From an uncultured Alphaproteobacteria bacterium (GTDB taxonomy: Bacteria > Pseudomonadota > Alphaproteobacteria > Caulobacterales > Parvularculaceae): a stretch of DNA of 32,365 nucleotides. Each line of letters starts with the position of its first letter. The first letter of the stretch is position 1. Position numbers and translations under genes: made by a program. Shown here piece by piece: positions 15,173 through 23,163 of the stretch. The DNA is taken from positions 1 through 32,365 of the forward strand of contig CADEDN010000037.1 in the NCBI GenBank assembly GCA_902826095.1. The letters run 5' to 3'. Below the pieces are notes generated by a model. That model saw nothing but the letters and a program-made list of their open reading frames with translations. It was not told where the DNA came from and did not search any database.

Positions 15173-15514
15173 ATGGAGAGAGGCCCCTTGGCGCCGACTG
15201 AACTGGTAATCGCTTTCTGGATGTGCGTCTATGGAGCAGTGCAAGCCGCTTTCGGCGGTGAGGGGCATCCGCTGTCGCAGGTCCATCGCAACTTTTCCGA
15301 GACTTTCTACCTGTTTGGCGCATCCGTTCTTGGGCTCCTGATCTTGGACGCGTTCGGAAGCTGGTCGATGAAGGGCGCAGTCGCCTATGCCGCGGGGCGG
15401 GCGGCTTATCTCGCGTTCTCCGCCCCGCCCTTGCGATTTCTTCGCAAATGGGCCTGGGCTGTATCCATCGCAGGAATCGTCGGTGTTGCTGCTGAATTGG
15501 CCCGGGCGTTATAG
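15173..15514 (+). CDS. MAPEG-family membrane protein
   Basis: A 113-residue protein with four predicted membrane helices: LVIAFWMCVYGAVQAAFG, FYLFGASVLGLLILDAFG, an AVAYAAGRAAYLAFSA segment, and WAVSIAGIVGVAAELA. The motif QVHRNFSETF matches the MAPEG family (membrane proteins of eicosanoid and glutathione metabolism), where such an Arg-x-x-x-Glu segment contributes to the glutathione-binding site. Its start is uncertain: ATG at 15173, TTG at 15188 (with GAGAGG before it), or ATG at 15149. It is convergent with the GMC oxidoreductase and may be a stand-alone gene after the tautomerase terminator. Confidence 0.72.
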   Translation: MERGPLAPTELVIAFWMCVYGAVQAAFGGEGHPLSQVHRNFSETFYLFGASVLGLLILDAFGSWSMKGAVAYAAGRAAYLAFSAPPLRFLRKWAWAVSIAGIVGVAAELARAL

Positions 15515-15529
15515 GCCTTATATCTTCGA

Positions 15530-17185
15530 TTATTCGATTGGTTGCACGCGGTCCTGGTCCAAGAATGGATAGCCATGGCTTTTGGCTCGCGCGTTCGCGC
15601 CCCGTACGCCGAGGCGCCCTTTGATGATATCGCCGGCCCGCAGTGCATTCGCGATGCAAGTTAGCGCGGGGTTCACTGCCGCGCTCGAAACGAAAACGCT
15701 CGTATCGGCGACATAAAGATTATCGAGGTCATGCGTCCTGCAATCAGGATCGACAACGGAAGATTTCGGGTCGCGCCCCATGCGCAAGGTGCCGCACTGA
15801 TGGGCGGTGCCATAGATTGGCAGAATCCCGTCGAGACGCGCCTCATAGCCGCGCAGGCATCGGCAAATGCGCCCTGACCGCGTCATGTAGTGATGGAAGC
15901 GCCCGATAAGGCGCTTGTGCGCGGTCAGATTGTTGCACCAGTAGTCGACGCGGATCTGCCCGTTTCGCGTCAGCCTGATGCGGTTGCGCTTCTCGGGAAG
16001 ATCCTCCGTCATCACGAGAAAGGCGAGGGCGCGATCGCCGAGGGCGTCTGCAAAGGGCTTCGGGACAAGCCAGGCGGGAACCTGATTGCTGATCTGGCCG
16101 CGCAGCACGTCGCCATGGAGATATTCTAGCAGCTGCACGTGACCCATTGGGTAGTCGAACCCGCCGTCTGGATCGCCCCAATACCAGTCATTCAGCGCCA
16201 TCGTTTTCGGAAAATCGGTTTCCACCTTCGCCGGCGAGAATGTGAGCGACGCGGACGCGGTGTGGAACATGTAGTTGCGTCCCACCTGGTCGGAACTATT
16301 AGCGAGCCCGGTTGAGTGGCGCCCCTCGGCGGAAGCAAGCAGCAGCGCGGCCGAGTTTATGGCGCCCGCGGCCAGAACGACGATATCGCCCTTCACGCGC
16401 CGCTCGCCATCGACGCTTTCATATACGACCGCCGAGACGCTGCGGCCGCCGCGATCGGTTTCCAGCCGCTTCACACGCGCATTGGCGAGGAGTTCGACAT
16501 TCGAATTGGCCTCAGCCTGGGCGACGATTTTTCTGCCGTCGGATTTCGCCTCGCGCAGGCACGGATAACCGCCGCAGGTGCGGCAGCGGATGCACCGGCT
16601 CGTCGCCGGGCGATCCTCGTCGCGCTCGACCGCGACCGGCATTTCGAAGGGCTTGAGGCCCATGCCTGTCAGCTGGGCCTTCAGGCGCGCAATCGTCGGG
16701 TCATGTTTGAGCGCCGGGAAGGGATAGGGCGGCGCGTCGGCATCATCGGTCGGATCGGCCCCACGCGCCCCGTGAACGCCCCACAGCGCTTCGGCCTCGG
16801 CGTAGTAGGGCGCAAGGTCGTCATAGCTGATCGGCCAGGCCGGCGACACGCCGCCGCCATGATGCTCGACGCGCTCGAAATCACGTTTGCGAAACCGATA
16901 GAGCGCCGCGCCATAAAAGATCGTGTTGCCGCCGACCCAGTAGTGAATGTTCGGCGTGAACGATCGGCCGCTGCGGTCCCGCCATTTCTCACCGGATTTG
17001 TAGCGTTGATGGATGAAGACGGCTTTCGGGTCCCAGTTCTCCGGCTCGATCGGCAGGCGCGCGCCGCGCTCGAGGATCAGGATCGATTTTCCTGTCGGCG
17101 CCAAACGCTGCGCGATGCTGGCGCCGCCGGCGCCCGATCCGATGATGATGATGTCATAGCTGTCGTCCGCCCGCACATGCGCCAT
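15530..17185 (-). CDS. GMC-family FAD-dependent oxidoreductase
   Basis: A flavoprotein of about 551 residues that oxidises alcohols or sugars. It has the N-terminal FAD-binding motif YDIIIIGSGAGGASIAQRL and the FAD-contact WVGGNTIFYGAAL. The C-terminal catalytic part shows GTAHQCGTLRMG and AAVNPALTCIANALRAGD, with the expected His and Asn of the active site. A Cys cluster, CIRCRTCGGYPC, lies in the middle and is found in some bacterial GMC enzymes. I chose the ATG at 17185 (MAHVRADDS), although a TTG at 17197 is also possible. The next gene upstream on the same strand, an SDR, ends just before it, so both likely form an operon. The substrate is unknown. Confidence 0.87.
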   Translation of the reverse strand: MAHVRADDSYDIIIIGSGAGGASIAQRLAPTGKSILILERGARLPIEPENWDPKAVFIHQRYKSGEKWRDRSGRSFTPNIHYWVGGNTIFYGAALYRFRKRDFERVEHHGGGVSPAWPISYDDLAPYYAEAEALWGVHGARGADPTDDADAPPYPFPALKHDPTIARLKAQLTGMGLKPFEMPVAVERDEDRPATSRCIRCRTCGGYPCLREAKSDGRKIVAQAEANSNVELLANARVKRLETDRGGRSVSAVVYESVDGERRVKGDIVVLAAGAINSAALLLASAEGRHSTGLANSSDQVGRNYMFHTASASLTFSPAKVETDFPKTMALNDWYWGDPDGGFDYPMGHVQLLEYLHGDVLRGQISNQVPAWLVPKPFADALGDRALAFLVMTEDLPEKRNRIRLTRNGQIRVDYWCNNLTAHKRLIGRFHHYMTRSGRICRCLRGYEARLDGILPIYGTAHQCGTLRMGRDPKSSVVDPDCRTHDLDNLYVADTSVFVSSAAVNPALTCIANALRAGDIIKGRLGVRGANARAKSHGYPFLDQDRVQPIE

Positions 17186-17205
17186 CGCAGCCCCCAATTC
17201 CTGAC

Positions 17206-18033
17206 CTAATCGCCGACGTAATATTTCTCGGCCGCCGACCGTGTAATCGGCGTGACAATCTGCTCCGGCACCAGCTTCAGCGTCGCCGCGGCGATTTTCG
17301 GCAACAGGCCGGGGACTACGACTTCGACGCCGCGATCGTTGCGCTCCCAGGCTTCCTTTGCGACTTCCTCCGCCGTCTGTTTAAGAAATTTCGGCGTCGA
17401 GGTCATCTTGTCGGCCATATTATTCGCCTGCTGAAACTCCGTATCGACAAAACCGGGACAGACGGCCGTCACGAAGACGCCTTTTGCAGCGACTTCGGCG
17501 TTTAGCGACTGCGAAAACTTGACGATGAAACTCTTGCTCGCCGGATAGAGCGTGTGTCCCTTGCCGCCGCTCGAGAAGGCGGTGATCGATGAAATGTTGA
17601 TGATCCGCCCAAAGCCGCGCGCGATCATGTCGGGCAATACATGGCGCGAAAGCGCGACCGGGCCGGTCACCGATAATTCAATATAGTTCAGCTGCCTTTC
17701 GAGCGGCGTTGCGGCGAAAGGCTGCGGGATCGAATAGCCGGCGTTGTTAATGAGAATGTCGACGCCCCGGCTGGCGGATTTGAGCCAGTTGCAAACCGCA
17801 TTCGGCGCCTCGGGGTCACAAAGATCGGTTGATCGAAATCGCGCCGTAATGTCGTATTTGGCGGCAAGCTCTCGCGCCAGCTGTTCAAGTCGTTCTTCAC
17901 GCCGCGCAACCAGCGCAACATCAAAGCCTTTGGCGGCCGCGAGGCGCGCGAAAGCGGCCCCGATGCCCGACGACGCGCCGGTGATCAGCGCAAGACGCCG
18001 CTCGCCGCTCGATCGATTTCGCGCGTCAGTCAA
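17206..18033 (-). CDS. Short-chain dehydrogenase/reductase
   Basis: A 275-residue NAD(P)-dependent oxidoreductase with the classical Rossmann signature TGASSGIG at about 18-25, the NNAG motif, and the catalytic Ser (NISSITAF) with YPASK. Residues LVARREERLEQLA suggest an NADP preference. The C-terminal region after the substrate loop (KMTSTPKFLKQTAEEVAKE and VVPGLLPKIAAATLKLVP) resembles SDRs acting on lipids or ketones. The start is a TTG at 18033 with GGAGA about 8 bases upstream; this frame has no closer ATG that keeps the Rossmann motif. It precedes the GMC gene in the same direction. Confidence 0.9.
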   Translation of the reverse strand: MTDARNRSSGERRLALITGASSGIGAAFARLAAAKGFDVALVARREERLEQLARELAAKYDITARFRSTDLCDPEAPNAVCNWLKSASRGVDILINNAGYSIPQPFAATPLERQLNYIELSVTGPVALSRHVLPDMIARGFGRIINISSITAFSSGGKGHTLYPASKSFIVKFSQSLNAEVAAKGVFVTAVCPGFVDTEFQQANNMADKMTSTPKFLKQTAEEVAKEAWERNDRGVEVVVPGLLPKIAAATLKLVPEQIVTPITRSAAEKYYVGD

Positions 18034-18079
18034 TTTATCGGTCTCCTGTTCTTGAGCCGCCTATACAGAGACGAGTTTA

Positions 18080-18637
18080 TCATTCGATCCCGATCATCTT
18101 TCCGAAGTCGGTATACGTGCGGGTCCGACGGAACTCACGCTCCTCGGACGTCGGCGGGTGAGCATCGAAATCGAAGGAGACGCCGGTCCCTTCGATAATC
18201 CGGTTCATGTAATTGAAGAGGGCCGAGACCTCGATCGTGTCGAACAAGGCGCGTTCCGACCAGCCGGCGTCATAAACCGCCTGCGCGTCCGCCGGCGTTA
18301 TATTCGGCGGCAAGCTCTTCAGCTTGGCCGCATAGCGCAGCAACGGCTTCAGCTTTTCATCGATCGGCGCCGCGTCAAGGTCGGCGACCATCGCTTCGAC
18401 GATATTTGCATCGAATCCGAAGATGTCGGCGTAGAGCTTGTGCGCGCCGTAGCAGAAGCCGCAGGCGTTGAGCCCTGACACATAAGCGGCGATCAGTTCC
18501 CGCTCGCCGACGGTGAGCGGGCTTTCGCCGCGAAGCAGACGGTCATGATATTCGAGAAGCGGCTTCACATGCTCCGGAAAGCGCCGATAGACATCGGCGA
18601 GATGCGGCGTTTCCGGTAGGGACGGAAAAAGTCTCAT
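18080..18637 (-). CDS. AhpD-like / carboxymuconolactone decarboxylase family protein
   Basis: A 185-residue protein of the peroxidase-related AhpD-like group. It carries GERELIAAYVSGLNACGFCYGAHKLYADIFG, where CxxC plus the following His form the redox centre. It is unlike the 14236-14787 protein outside this motif, so the two are not recent duplicates. It lies upstream of the SDR and GMC genes on the same strand, about 45 bases from the SDR start, and may be in one operon with them. It probably reduces or detoxifies peroxides or other electrophiles. Confidence 0.85.
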   Translation of the reverse strand: MRLFPSLPETPHLADVYRRFPEHVKPLLEYHDRLLRGESPLTVGERELIAAYVSGLNACGFCYGAHKLYADIFGFDANIVEAMVADLDAAPIDEKLKPLLRYAAKLKSLPPNITPADAQAVYDAGWSERALFDTIEVSALFNYMNRIIEGTGVSFDFDAHPPTSEEREFRRTRTYTDFGKMIGIE

Positions 18638-18669
18638 AGGGCCTCTTTATGGAAGGATGTCGCGTGCGC

Positions 18670-19065
18670 TTAGCGCCCCGGCCGGCGCGCTTGCATCAAA
18701 ACGAAGGCCGAAAGCGCGAAAAAGACGACCGCCATGATGAACAGCATGGGCGACGGCGCTGCGCCCGGCGCCATCGCGACGCTCATGCCCAGCCACGGCG
18801 ACAGGTGAAAGCCGATCGCGCCGCCAATGATCGCCAGCGCGCCAAGAGCGCCGAAAAAACGCAGGCTCGGCAAGATGAGCAGAACTGCTGTCAGGATTTC
18901 GCCGGCGCCCGTCGCCATGCGGATCGTCGGTTCAAAAAGAGCAATGCCAGAGCGCTCCGCAATGGTCGCGAAGATGACATTCTCCGCGCCGAATTTCTGA
19001 ACCCCCATGAACACCAGGAACGCCGACAATAAATAAGCTGGCGCTTGCTGAAGAATTTTTGACAC
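18670..19065 (-). CDS. DoxX-like small membrane protein
   Basis: A 131-residue protein with four hydrophobic helices: APAYLLSAFLVFMGVQKFG, the ATGAGEILTAVLLILPSL segment, FFGALGALAIIGGAIGFHL, and MLFIMAVVFFALSAFVLM. MGVQKFG at the end of helix 1 and GAGEILTAVLL are typical of DoxX-like proteins, which occur with redox and thiol-stress genes. It lies upstream of the AhpD-like gene on the same strand and probably belongs to its transcript. Role unknown. Confidence 0.75.
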   Translation of the reverse strand: MSKILQQAPAYLLSAFLVFMGVQKFGAENVIFATIAERSGIALFEPTIRMATGAGEILTAVLLILPSLRFFGALGALAIIGGAIGFHLSPWLGMSVAMAPGAAPSPMLFIMAVVFFALSAFVLMQARRPGR

Positions 19066-19154
19066 TGTCCCACCTCTTGCGTTTCAATTGTGTAAAACTC
19101 ACAAGCCTACGGCAAATCACAATTCGACGGCCGGGTCGCAAAGGAGAACGGCGC

Positions 19155-20075
19155 ATGTACGCAAAGCTCTGGCTCATCACCGTAGGTATCATTGTCGTCT
19201 CGACGGCGCCTGCAACCGCCAAATGCCCAGGGCGCTTTGCGGTGGAAGTTCTGGGTTCCGGCGGTCCGCTCGCGGACGATGCGCGCGCGAGCGTCGGCTA
19301 CCTCGTCTGGGTCGACGGGGAGGCGCGGCTTCTCGTCGACGCCGGCGGCGGCGTATTCCAGCGGTTCGGCGCGGCCGGCGCGAAGATGACGTCGCTCGAC
19401 GCCGTGCTGATCAGTCATCTGCATGTTGACCATGTCAGCGATCTTGTCGCCCTGCTGAAGAGCGCATCGTTTGACGAAGCGCCGGCGCCGCTGCCTCTGG
19501 TCGGCCCCTCCGCGGGCGCCGCTTTCCCCGGCCTGTCGGAATTCCTGTCGGCGCATTTCGACGCCAGGACCGGCGCCTATCGCTATCTCGCCAGACTGCT
19601 CAACGCTGACGGCGATGCATTCCGCGTCTCGGCGGTCGAAATTGACGCTGGCGGCGAAGGCGCCGATGTTGCGATTGATGATGAGGAAATCCGCGTCAAG
19701 GCGATCCCGGTCAATCACGGCGACGTCCCGGCGCTTGCCTTCTCTGTTTCGATCAACGGCGCGTCGGTCGTGTTTGCAGGCGATCAGAGCATTGCCAGCG
19801 AGGCGTTCGAGCGCGCGCTTACAGGATCGCAGTCCGATCTCCTGATTGCGCATCACGCCATATCGGGCGCGAAGGGGCAGCCGCGCGGCCTTCATCGCGA
19901 TCCGGCCGCCATCGGCGACATGGCGGCGGTGTTGGGCGCCAAGCGCCTCGTTCTGTCGCACAACATGAAGCGTGCGCTCGATGACTGGCGCGTCGGGCGC
20001 AAAGCCATACGCGCCGCTTATAAAGGTCCGGTCGATCTCGCTGAAGACGGCATGTGCCTCACGCTCAGGCGTTAG
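19155..20075 (+). CDS. Secreted metallo-beta-lactamase-fold hydrolase
   Basis: A 306-residue protein with a signal peptide (LWLITVGIIVVSTAPATA, cleavage after ATA). The core has the zinc motif HLHVDH (in ISHLHVDHVSD), the following FAGDQS and the AHHAISG segment, so it binds two metal ions. It resembles the ribonuclease Z/arylsulfatase-like branch of the fold more than beta-lactamases. AAGGAGA precedes the ATG at 19155. It converges on the bufferin operon and is divergent from the DoxX-like gene at 19065. The substrate is not visible; periplasmic location is expected. Confidence 0.82.
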   Translation: MYAKLWLITVGIIVVSTAPATAKCPGRFAVEVLGSGGPLADDARASVGYLVWVDGEARLLVDAGGGVFQRFGAAGAKMTSLDAVLISHLHVDHVSDLVALLKSASFDEAPAPLPLVGPSAGAAFPGLSEFLSAHFDARTGAYRYLARLLNADGDAFRVSAVEIDAGGEGADVAIDDEEIRVKAIPVNHGDVPALAFSVSINGASVVFAGDQSIASEAFERALTGSQSDLLIAHHAISGAKGQPRGLHRDPAAIGDMAAVLGAKRLVLSHNMKRALDDWRVGRKAIRAAYKGPVDLAEDGMCLTLRR

Positions 20076-20116
20076 GACTGTGGCCAGATTCAGGTGCAGT
20101 TCCGTTCGGGCGCTGC

Positions 20117-20605
20117 TCATTTGCGCTTTCCGAACAGGCCGTCGAAGGAGATCGCGCCGGGGCCGCGCTGCAGGACGACCATCAGCGGCGCCGCCCATTG
20201 CAGATGCATCGCCCAGTTGCCGTCGGCTTTCGGCAATTCCTCCGGAAAGACATAAAACTGTATGACGGCGGTCATGATGAGAAGACCCAGCGCGCCAAAG
20301 CGCGTCAACAACCCGAGCACGAGAAGTGGCGGCAGAAGATTCTCGCCAAGCGCCGCCATCTGCGCCGCAGCAGGGGCAATCGCTTCGTGAAAGCCGAACT
20401 CTTCCTGAAAGAGATAGACCTTGGACGCTTTCAGAGAAAACAGCTCGTATTTGACGCCGAAAATCTCGGCCCCTTCGAGTTTTGATTGACCTGAGCGCCA
20501 GAACGGAATCGCCGCCGCGATGCGGCAGGCGAGCGCGACCAGCGCATAAGGGATTTTGCCGCACAGGGCGGCGAACGAGGAATAAAGTCTTGTGATCTGA
20601 AGCAT
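20117..20605 (-). CDS. DoxX-family membrane protein, last gene of the bufferin operon (BufD position)
   Basis: A 162-residue inner-membrane protein. The N-terminus (CRIAAAIPFWRSGQSKLEG) and the central VKYELFSLKASKVYLFQEEFG region, followed by PPLLVLGLLTRFGALGLLIMTAVIQFYVFP, are typical of the DoxX proteins encoded in bufferin gene clusters. It lies 12 bases downstream of bufC, with the strong Shine-Dalgarno GGGAGAGG. In Caulobacter the equivalent gene is called bufD; its function is not established. It shares the transcription direction and probably the mRNA of bufA-bufB-bufC. Confidence 0.85.
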   Translation of the reverse strand: MLQITRLYSSFAALCGKIPYALVALACRIAAAIPFWRSGQSKLEGAEIFGVKYELFSLKASKVYLFQEEFGFHEAIAPAAAQMAALGENLLPPLLVLGLLTRFGALGLLIMTAVIQFYVFPEELPKADGNWAMHLQWAAPLMVVLQRGPGAISFDGLFGKRK

Positions 20606-20617
20606 GGAAACCTCTCC

Positions 20618-21403
20618 CTAATCGACGATGCTTGCCGCCGTCACGACGCCGGATGTTGCGATGAGCTGCACGAACTCGCTGACCGAGGCGCCGGGACGCT
20701 GGTCGATCGCCGCCTCGATCGCCGCGCCGAGGCGCGCGCCGTCGGCAAGCGCCTCAATGACCAGAAAAGTCGCCACATTGATCGGCTCGACCTTTACCTC
20801 GCCATATGGGCGCACGATCAGAACGCGTTCACCGCCCGGCGCAAGCTGGAGGGGCTTTTCGTTCTCTTCGCGATTATGGCGCCAGATTGCGTGGATCGGG
20901 TGAGGCGAAGCGAGGAGGCGCGCCGAAGGGTGGAGGACGAGTCGCGCGCGATCCGGATCGTCGCCCACAAGGTCGAACAGCTCGTCCGGCCGAAGAGGCG
21001 CGGCCTCCGCGGCATGATAGGCCTCCAGCCACGCGATCTCGAGGTGGGCGATGTCGGGCAGATAGGGGAGGCTTTTTGCAGGTTCGAACTGTTCGAGAAA
21101 CTCGGGCAAATCGGCGCCATAGCGCGCAACGAGCGGCGATTTTGGCGGGTGCGCATGGAAATATTCATGCGCCATGAACCGGAAGAAGCCGTCGCCAACG
21201 AGGCGAGCCACGACGGGAAACGCGTCCTTCAGCACACGCAGATAGGCGGCGCGCACATTGTTCCGATAGACCGCGACGCCGGCGGCGATGCGCGCCTCGC
21301 TTCCGCGCGGGGAAGCGAGCGCGCCAACATCGACGACCGACAGGAGCGCGCGCGAAAATCCGCCATAGACGCGCATGACTTCCTCGTCTTCAGTTTGCAG
21401 CAT
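20618..21403 (-). CDS. bufC: BufC-type (DUF2063/HvfC) partner of the MNIO enzyme
   Basis: A 261-residue protein whose N-terminal half (GVAVYRNNVRAAYLRVLKDAFPVVARLVGDGFF) is the DUF2063 domain that binds the RiPP precursor and presents it to the MNIO enzyme. The C-terminal half (PSARLLASPHPIHAIW) is the usual second domain. It overlaps bufB by 14 bases: the bufC ATG at 21403 has AAGGAGG about 6 bases upstream within the end of bufB, so the two proteins are produced together. An internal ATG at 21376 is less likely. bufB and bufC act as a complex that modifies the precursor cysteines. Confidence 0.9.
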   Translation of the reverse strand: MLQTEDEEVMRVYGGFSRALLSVVDVGALASPRGSEARIAAGVAVYRNNVRAAYLRVLKDAFPVVARLVGDGFFRFMAHEYFHAHPPKSPLVARYGADLPEFLEQFEPAKSLPYLPDIAHLEIAWLEAYHAAEAAPLRPDELFDLVGDDPDRARLVLHPSARLLASPHPIHAIWRHNREENEKPLQLAPGGERVLIVRPYGEVKVEPINVATFLVIEALADGARLGAAIEAAIDQRPGASVSEFVQLIATSGVVTAASIVD

Positions 21404-22259
21404 GAAGCGCCTCCTTCAGATCGGCCGGCGTCATGAAAGTTGCAGCCTTTGCGGCTTCGCATGCGAGAATGTCGAGCGGCGGCGTGTTCGTGTCCCATTC
21501 GACGAGCGTTGGCCGCGCGCCGGCCCGCTGCACAAACCGCTCATAGAGCGACCAGACTCCGTCGCAAACGTGATCGCCGTGATTGTCGACGAGCAGCGTT
21601 ACATTCTGAAGCGTATCAACGCTGTGGCCCGCAAGATGGATTTCACCGACCGAGTCGGCGTTGATTTCGTCAACGTATGACTCTGCATCGAATCCGATGT
21701 TAGCGGCGCTGACAAACACATTGTTGATGTCGAGAAGCAGACCGCAGCCTGTCCGCTGCGCAATTTCATTCAGAAAAGCCGCCTCCGGAATATCGTTGCA
21801 GGCCCAGTCCAGATAGGACGAGGGATTTTCGATCAGGATACGGCGCTTAAGGCGCGTCTGTATCTGATCGATGTGCTCCGAAATGCGCGCCAGCGTCTGC
21901 TTCGTCAAAGGCGGCGGCAAAAGATCGTTGAGGAAGAAGCCGTCATCCGCGCTCCAGGCGAGATGTTCAGAGATCAGCGCGGGCTCCACGCGTTCAACCA
22001 ATGCAGCGAGCCGCTCGAGATGAGCCTCGTCGAGCGGGTCGCGGCCGCCGACCGAAAGACACACGCCATGCAGCGAAATGGGGTACCGCTCGCGGACCGC
22101 ATCAAGCCAGCGCAGCGGCGGCCCGCCCGCGCCCATGAAATTCTCCGCATGGATTTCGAAAAAGGCGAGCCCGTGCGGCCGTGAGAGCGCGTCTTGGTTA
22201 TGGGCGGCCTTGAGACCGACGCCAACCGATGCAGGAGATATTTGAAGGGCGCCGGTCAT
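21390..22259 (-). CDS. bufB: MNIO-family enzyme BufB (DUF692)
   Basis: A 289-residue multinuclear non-heme iron oxidative enzyme. Metal-binding motifs of DUF692 are present: FFEIHAENFMG (near 33-43), ISLHGV (His64), ISEHLAWS, LIENPSSYL, LLDINNV, EIHLAGH, DNHGDH, and LVEWDTNTP. In characterised bufferin systems this enzyme modifies Cys residues of the precursor, forming copper-binding heterocycles. I chose the ATG at 22259 (MTGALQISP); the open frame extends further but the extension shows no family similarity. It lies after the NrtS-like gene and overlaps bufC. Confidence 0.92.
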   Translation of the reverse strand: MTGALQISPASVGVGLKAAHNQDALSRPHGLAFFEIHAENFMGAGGPPLRWLDAVRERYPISLHGVCLSVGGRDPLDEAHLERLAALVERVEPALISEHLAWSADDGFFLNDLLPPPLTKQTLARISEHIDQIQTRLKRRILIENPSSYLDWACNDIPEAAFLNEIAQRTGCGLLLDINNVFVSAANIGFDAESYVDEINADSVGEIHLAGHSVDTLQNVTLLVDNHGDHVCDGVWSLYERFVQRAGARPTLVEWDTNTPPLDILACEAAKAATFMTPADLKEALHAAN

Positions 22260-22299
22260 CGGCGCCGGTCGCACGCGCCACGGGCGCAGGGCCGCAGCG

Positions 22300-22521
22300 C
22301 TAACTTTGCTGGCGCGAGCGGGTCTGCGATGACAGCGCGCCATGGACGCTGACCAGAAAGGGCACGCTGTAGGTCAGCGCGACTTTCCACAAAATGATCG
22401 GGTCGCCTGTGAGAAATGCGTCGCCCTGATTGATGCAGTTGAGCGCCGTTCCGACCAGCAGCGCGACCACGGCGCCGCGCTTGCAGATGCGCGGGGTCAA
22501 TCCCTGTAACGACATGCTCAA
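22300..22521 (-). CDS. Small NrtS-like membrane protein inside the bufferin operon
   Basis: A 73-residue protein with two membrane helices (VVALLVGTALNCINQGDAFL and WKVALTYSVPFLVSVHGALS). NCINQGDAFLTGD followed by the Tyr-Ser-Val-Pro-Phe segment matches the nitrate/nitrite-transporter NrtS type of small proteins. Its start is uncertain: a TTG at 22521 has GGAG 5 bases upstream; an ATG follows two codons later at 22515. It stands between bufA and bufB on the same strand, where described bufferin operons usually have bufB next to bufA. A transport role (nitrate/nitrite or another anion) is from family only. Confidence 0.7.
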   Translation of the reverse strand: MSMSLQGLTPRICKRGAVVALLVGTALNCINQGDAFLTGDPIILWKVALTYSVPFLVSVHGALSSQTRSRQQS

Positions 22522-22706
22522 ATCCGCTCCGCGCTGCGCTCGTTGGCCTGCGGATTTCTAACGAATAGGCGGCGCCCTTCAAGAGCGGCGGAGTCGCTTC
22601 GCTCTCGAAGGCGCAAGACCGGCTGATGCGATGGGGCAAGCGTTCACAGCCTGTCATGCGCTCTCTCTCGCTGAATTACGCCCGACAAATTTACACATTA
22701 AAGCGG

Positions 22707-22746
22707 GCCGACTCCGGCTCCTGGGGGAGAGAAAGCCGGAGTCGGC
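22707..22746 (-). terminator. Hairpin downstream of bufA
   Basis: A perfect 13-bp stem (22707-22719 with 22734-22746) and a 14-base loop, about 24 bases after the bufA stop on the minus strand. The sequence after the stem on that strand has only a short T-run, so it may be a partial terminator or an mRNA 3'-stabilising structure. Either would make more precursor message than enzyme message. Confidence 0.6.
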
Positions 22747-22769
22747 TGCGCATGACGAAGGGGAGGCCC

Positions 22770-23066
22770 CTACGCCAGGTCGCGATCGAGGGGCTCAAGG
22801 CTGCCTTCGCGGCCGCCGGGCAACGAGATCGACTCGCAAGTGCCGGCCGGGACGAGCGACCAGGCGTTGCCCTGATAATCGACAGTCGAGGTTCCCTCGC
22901 ACGATGTGCCCGGCCCAGCCGCGCAATCATTTTCGCCGGCAAGCGAGACGCCGTAGCATTTGTCCATTTTGTCTTTCGCGAGCGCCGGGCTCGCGGTCAG
23001 CGCGGCGGCGGCGGCGAGGGCGAGCGCGGAGGTCAATGCGGCTCCGGTCTTGGCGTTCATCATCAT
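22770..23066 (-). CDS. bufA: BufA-type bufferin precursor peptide (DUF2282)
   Basis: A 98-residue secreted RiPP precursor. The first ~30 residues are a signal peptide ([22 protein letters not shown]). The core holds four Cys in the family pattern: [16 protein letters not shown], then GPGTSC and VPAGTC, including [18 protein letters not shown], which is near-identical in BufA1-type peptides. In the known system the cysteines are modified by BufB/BufC, and the exported product binds excess copper. Three Met codons begin the frame; AAGG lies before the first. The mature peptide ends in a Leu/Gly/Arg/Glu/Asp tail ([17 protein letters not shown]), which is longer than I expect. The tail needs comparison with related peptides. 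Confidence 0.92.
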   Translation of the reverse strand: MMMNAKTGAALTSALALAAAAALTASPALAKDKMDKCYGVSLAGENDCAAGPGTSCEGTSTVDYQGNAWSLVPAGTCESISLPGGREGSLEPLDRDLA

Positions 23067-23122
23067 TGAGGCCTTTCTTGAGAGTGGATATTTGCGATGG
23101 TGCGCATCAGCGCATCCAGTCC

Positions 23123-23148
23123 TTCGCAGCCATACCCCTCCGCGTTAC
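23123..23148 (-). promoter_or_regulatory. Putative SigF-dependent promoter of the bufferin operon
   Basis: On the minus strand GTAAC (rc of 23144-23148) is followed after exactly 17 bases by CGAA (rc of 23123-23126), 57 bases before the bufA ATG. The pattern matches the GTAAC...CGAA promoter element described for SigF of Caulobacter (from memory) and is the same, with the same spacing, as the element upstream of sigF at 24361-24386. Confidence 0.65.
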
Positions 23149-23163
23149 ATCCAGAATGCGTTC

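Noticed and set aside
19107-20564. Long minus-strand reading frame opposite the MBL-fold gene and bufD
   Set aside because: It covers two genes with clear family motifs, has shadow-type Arg-rich composition, and no start signal.
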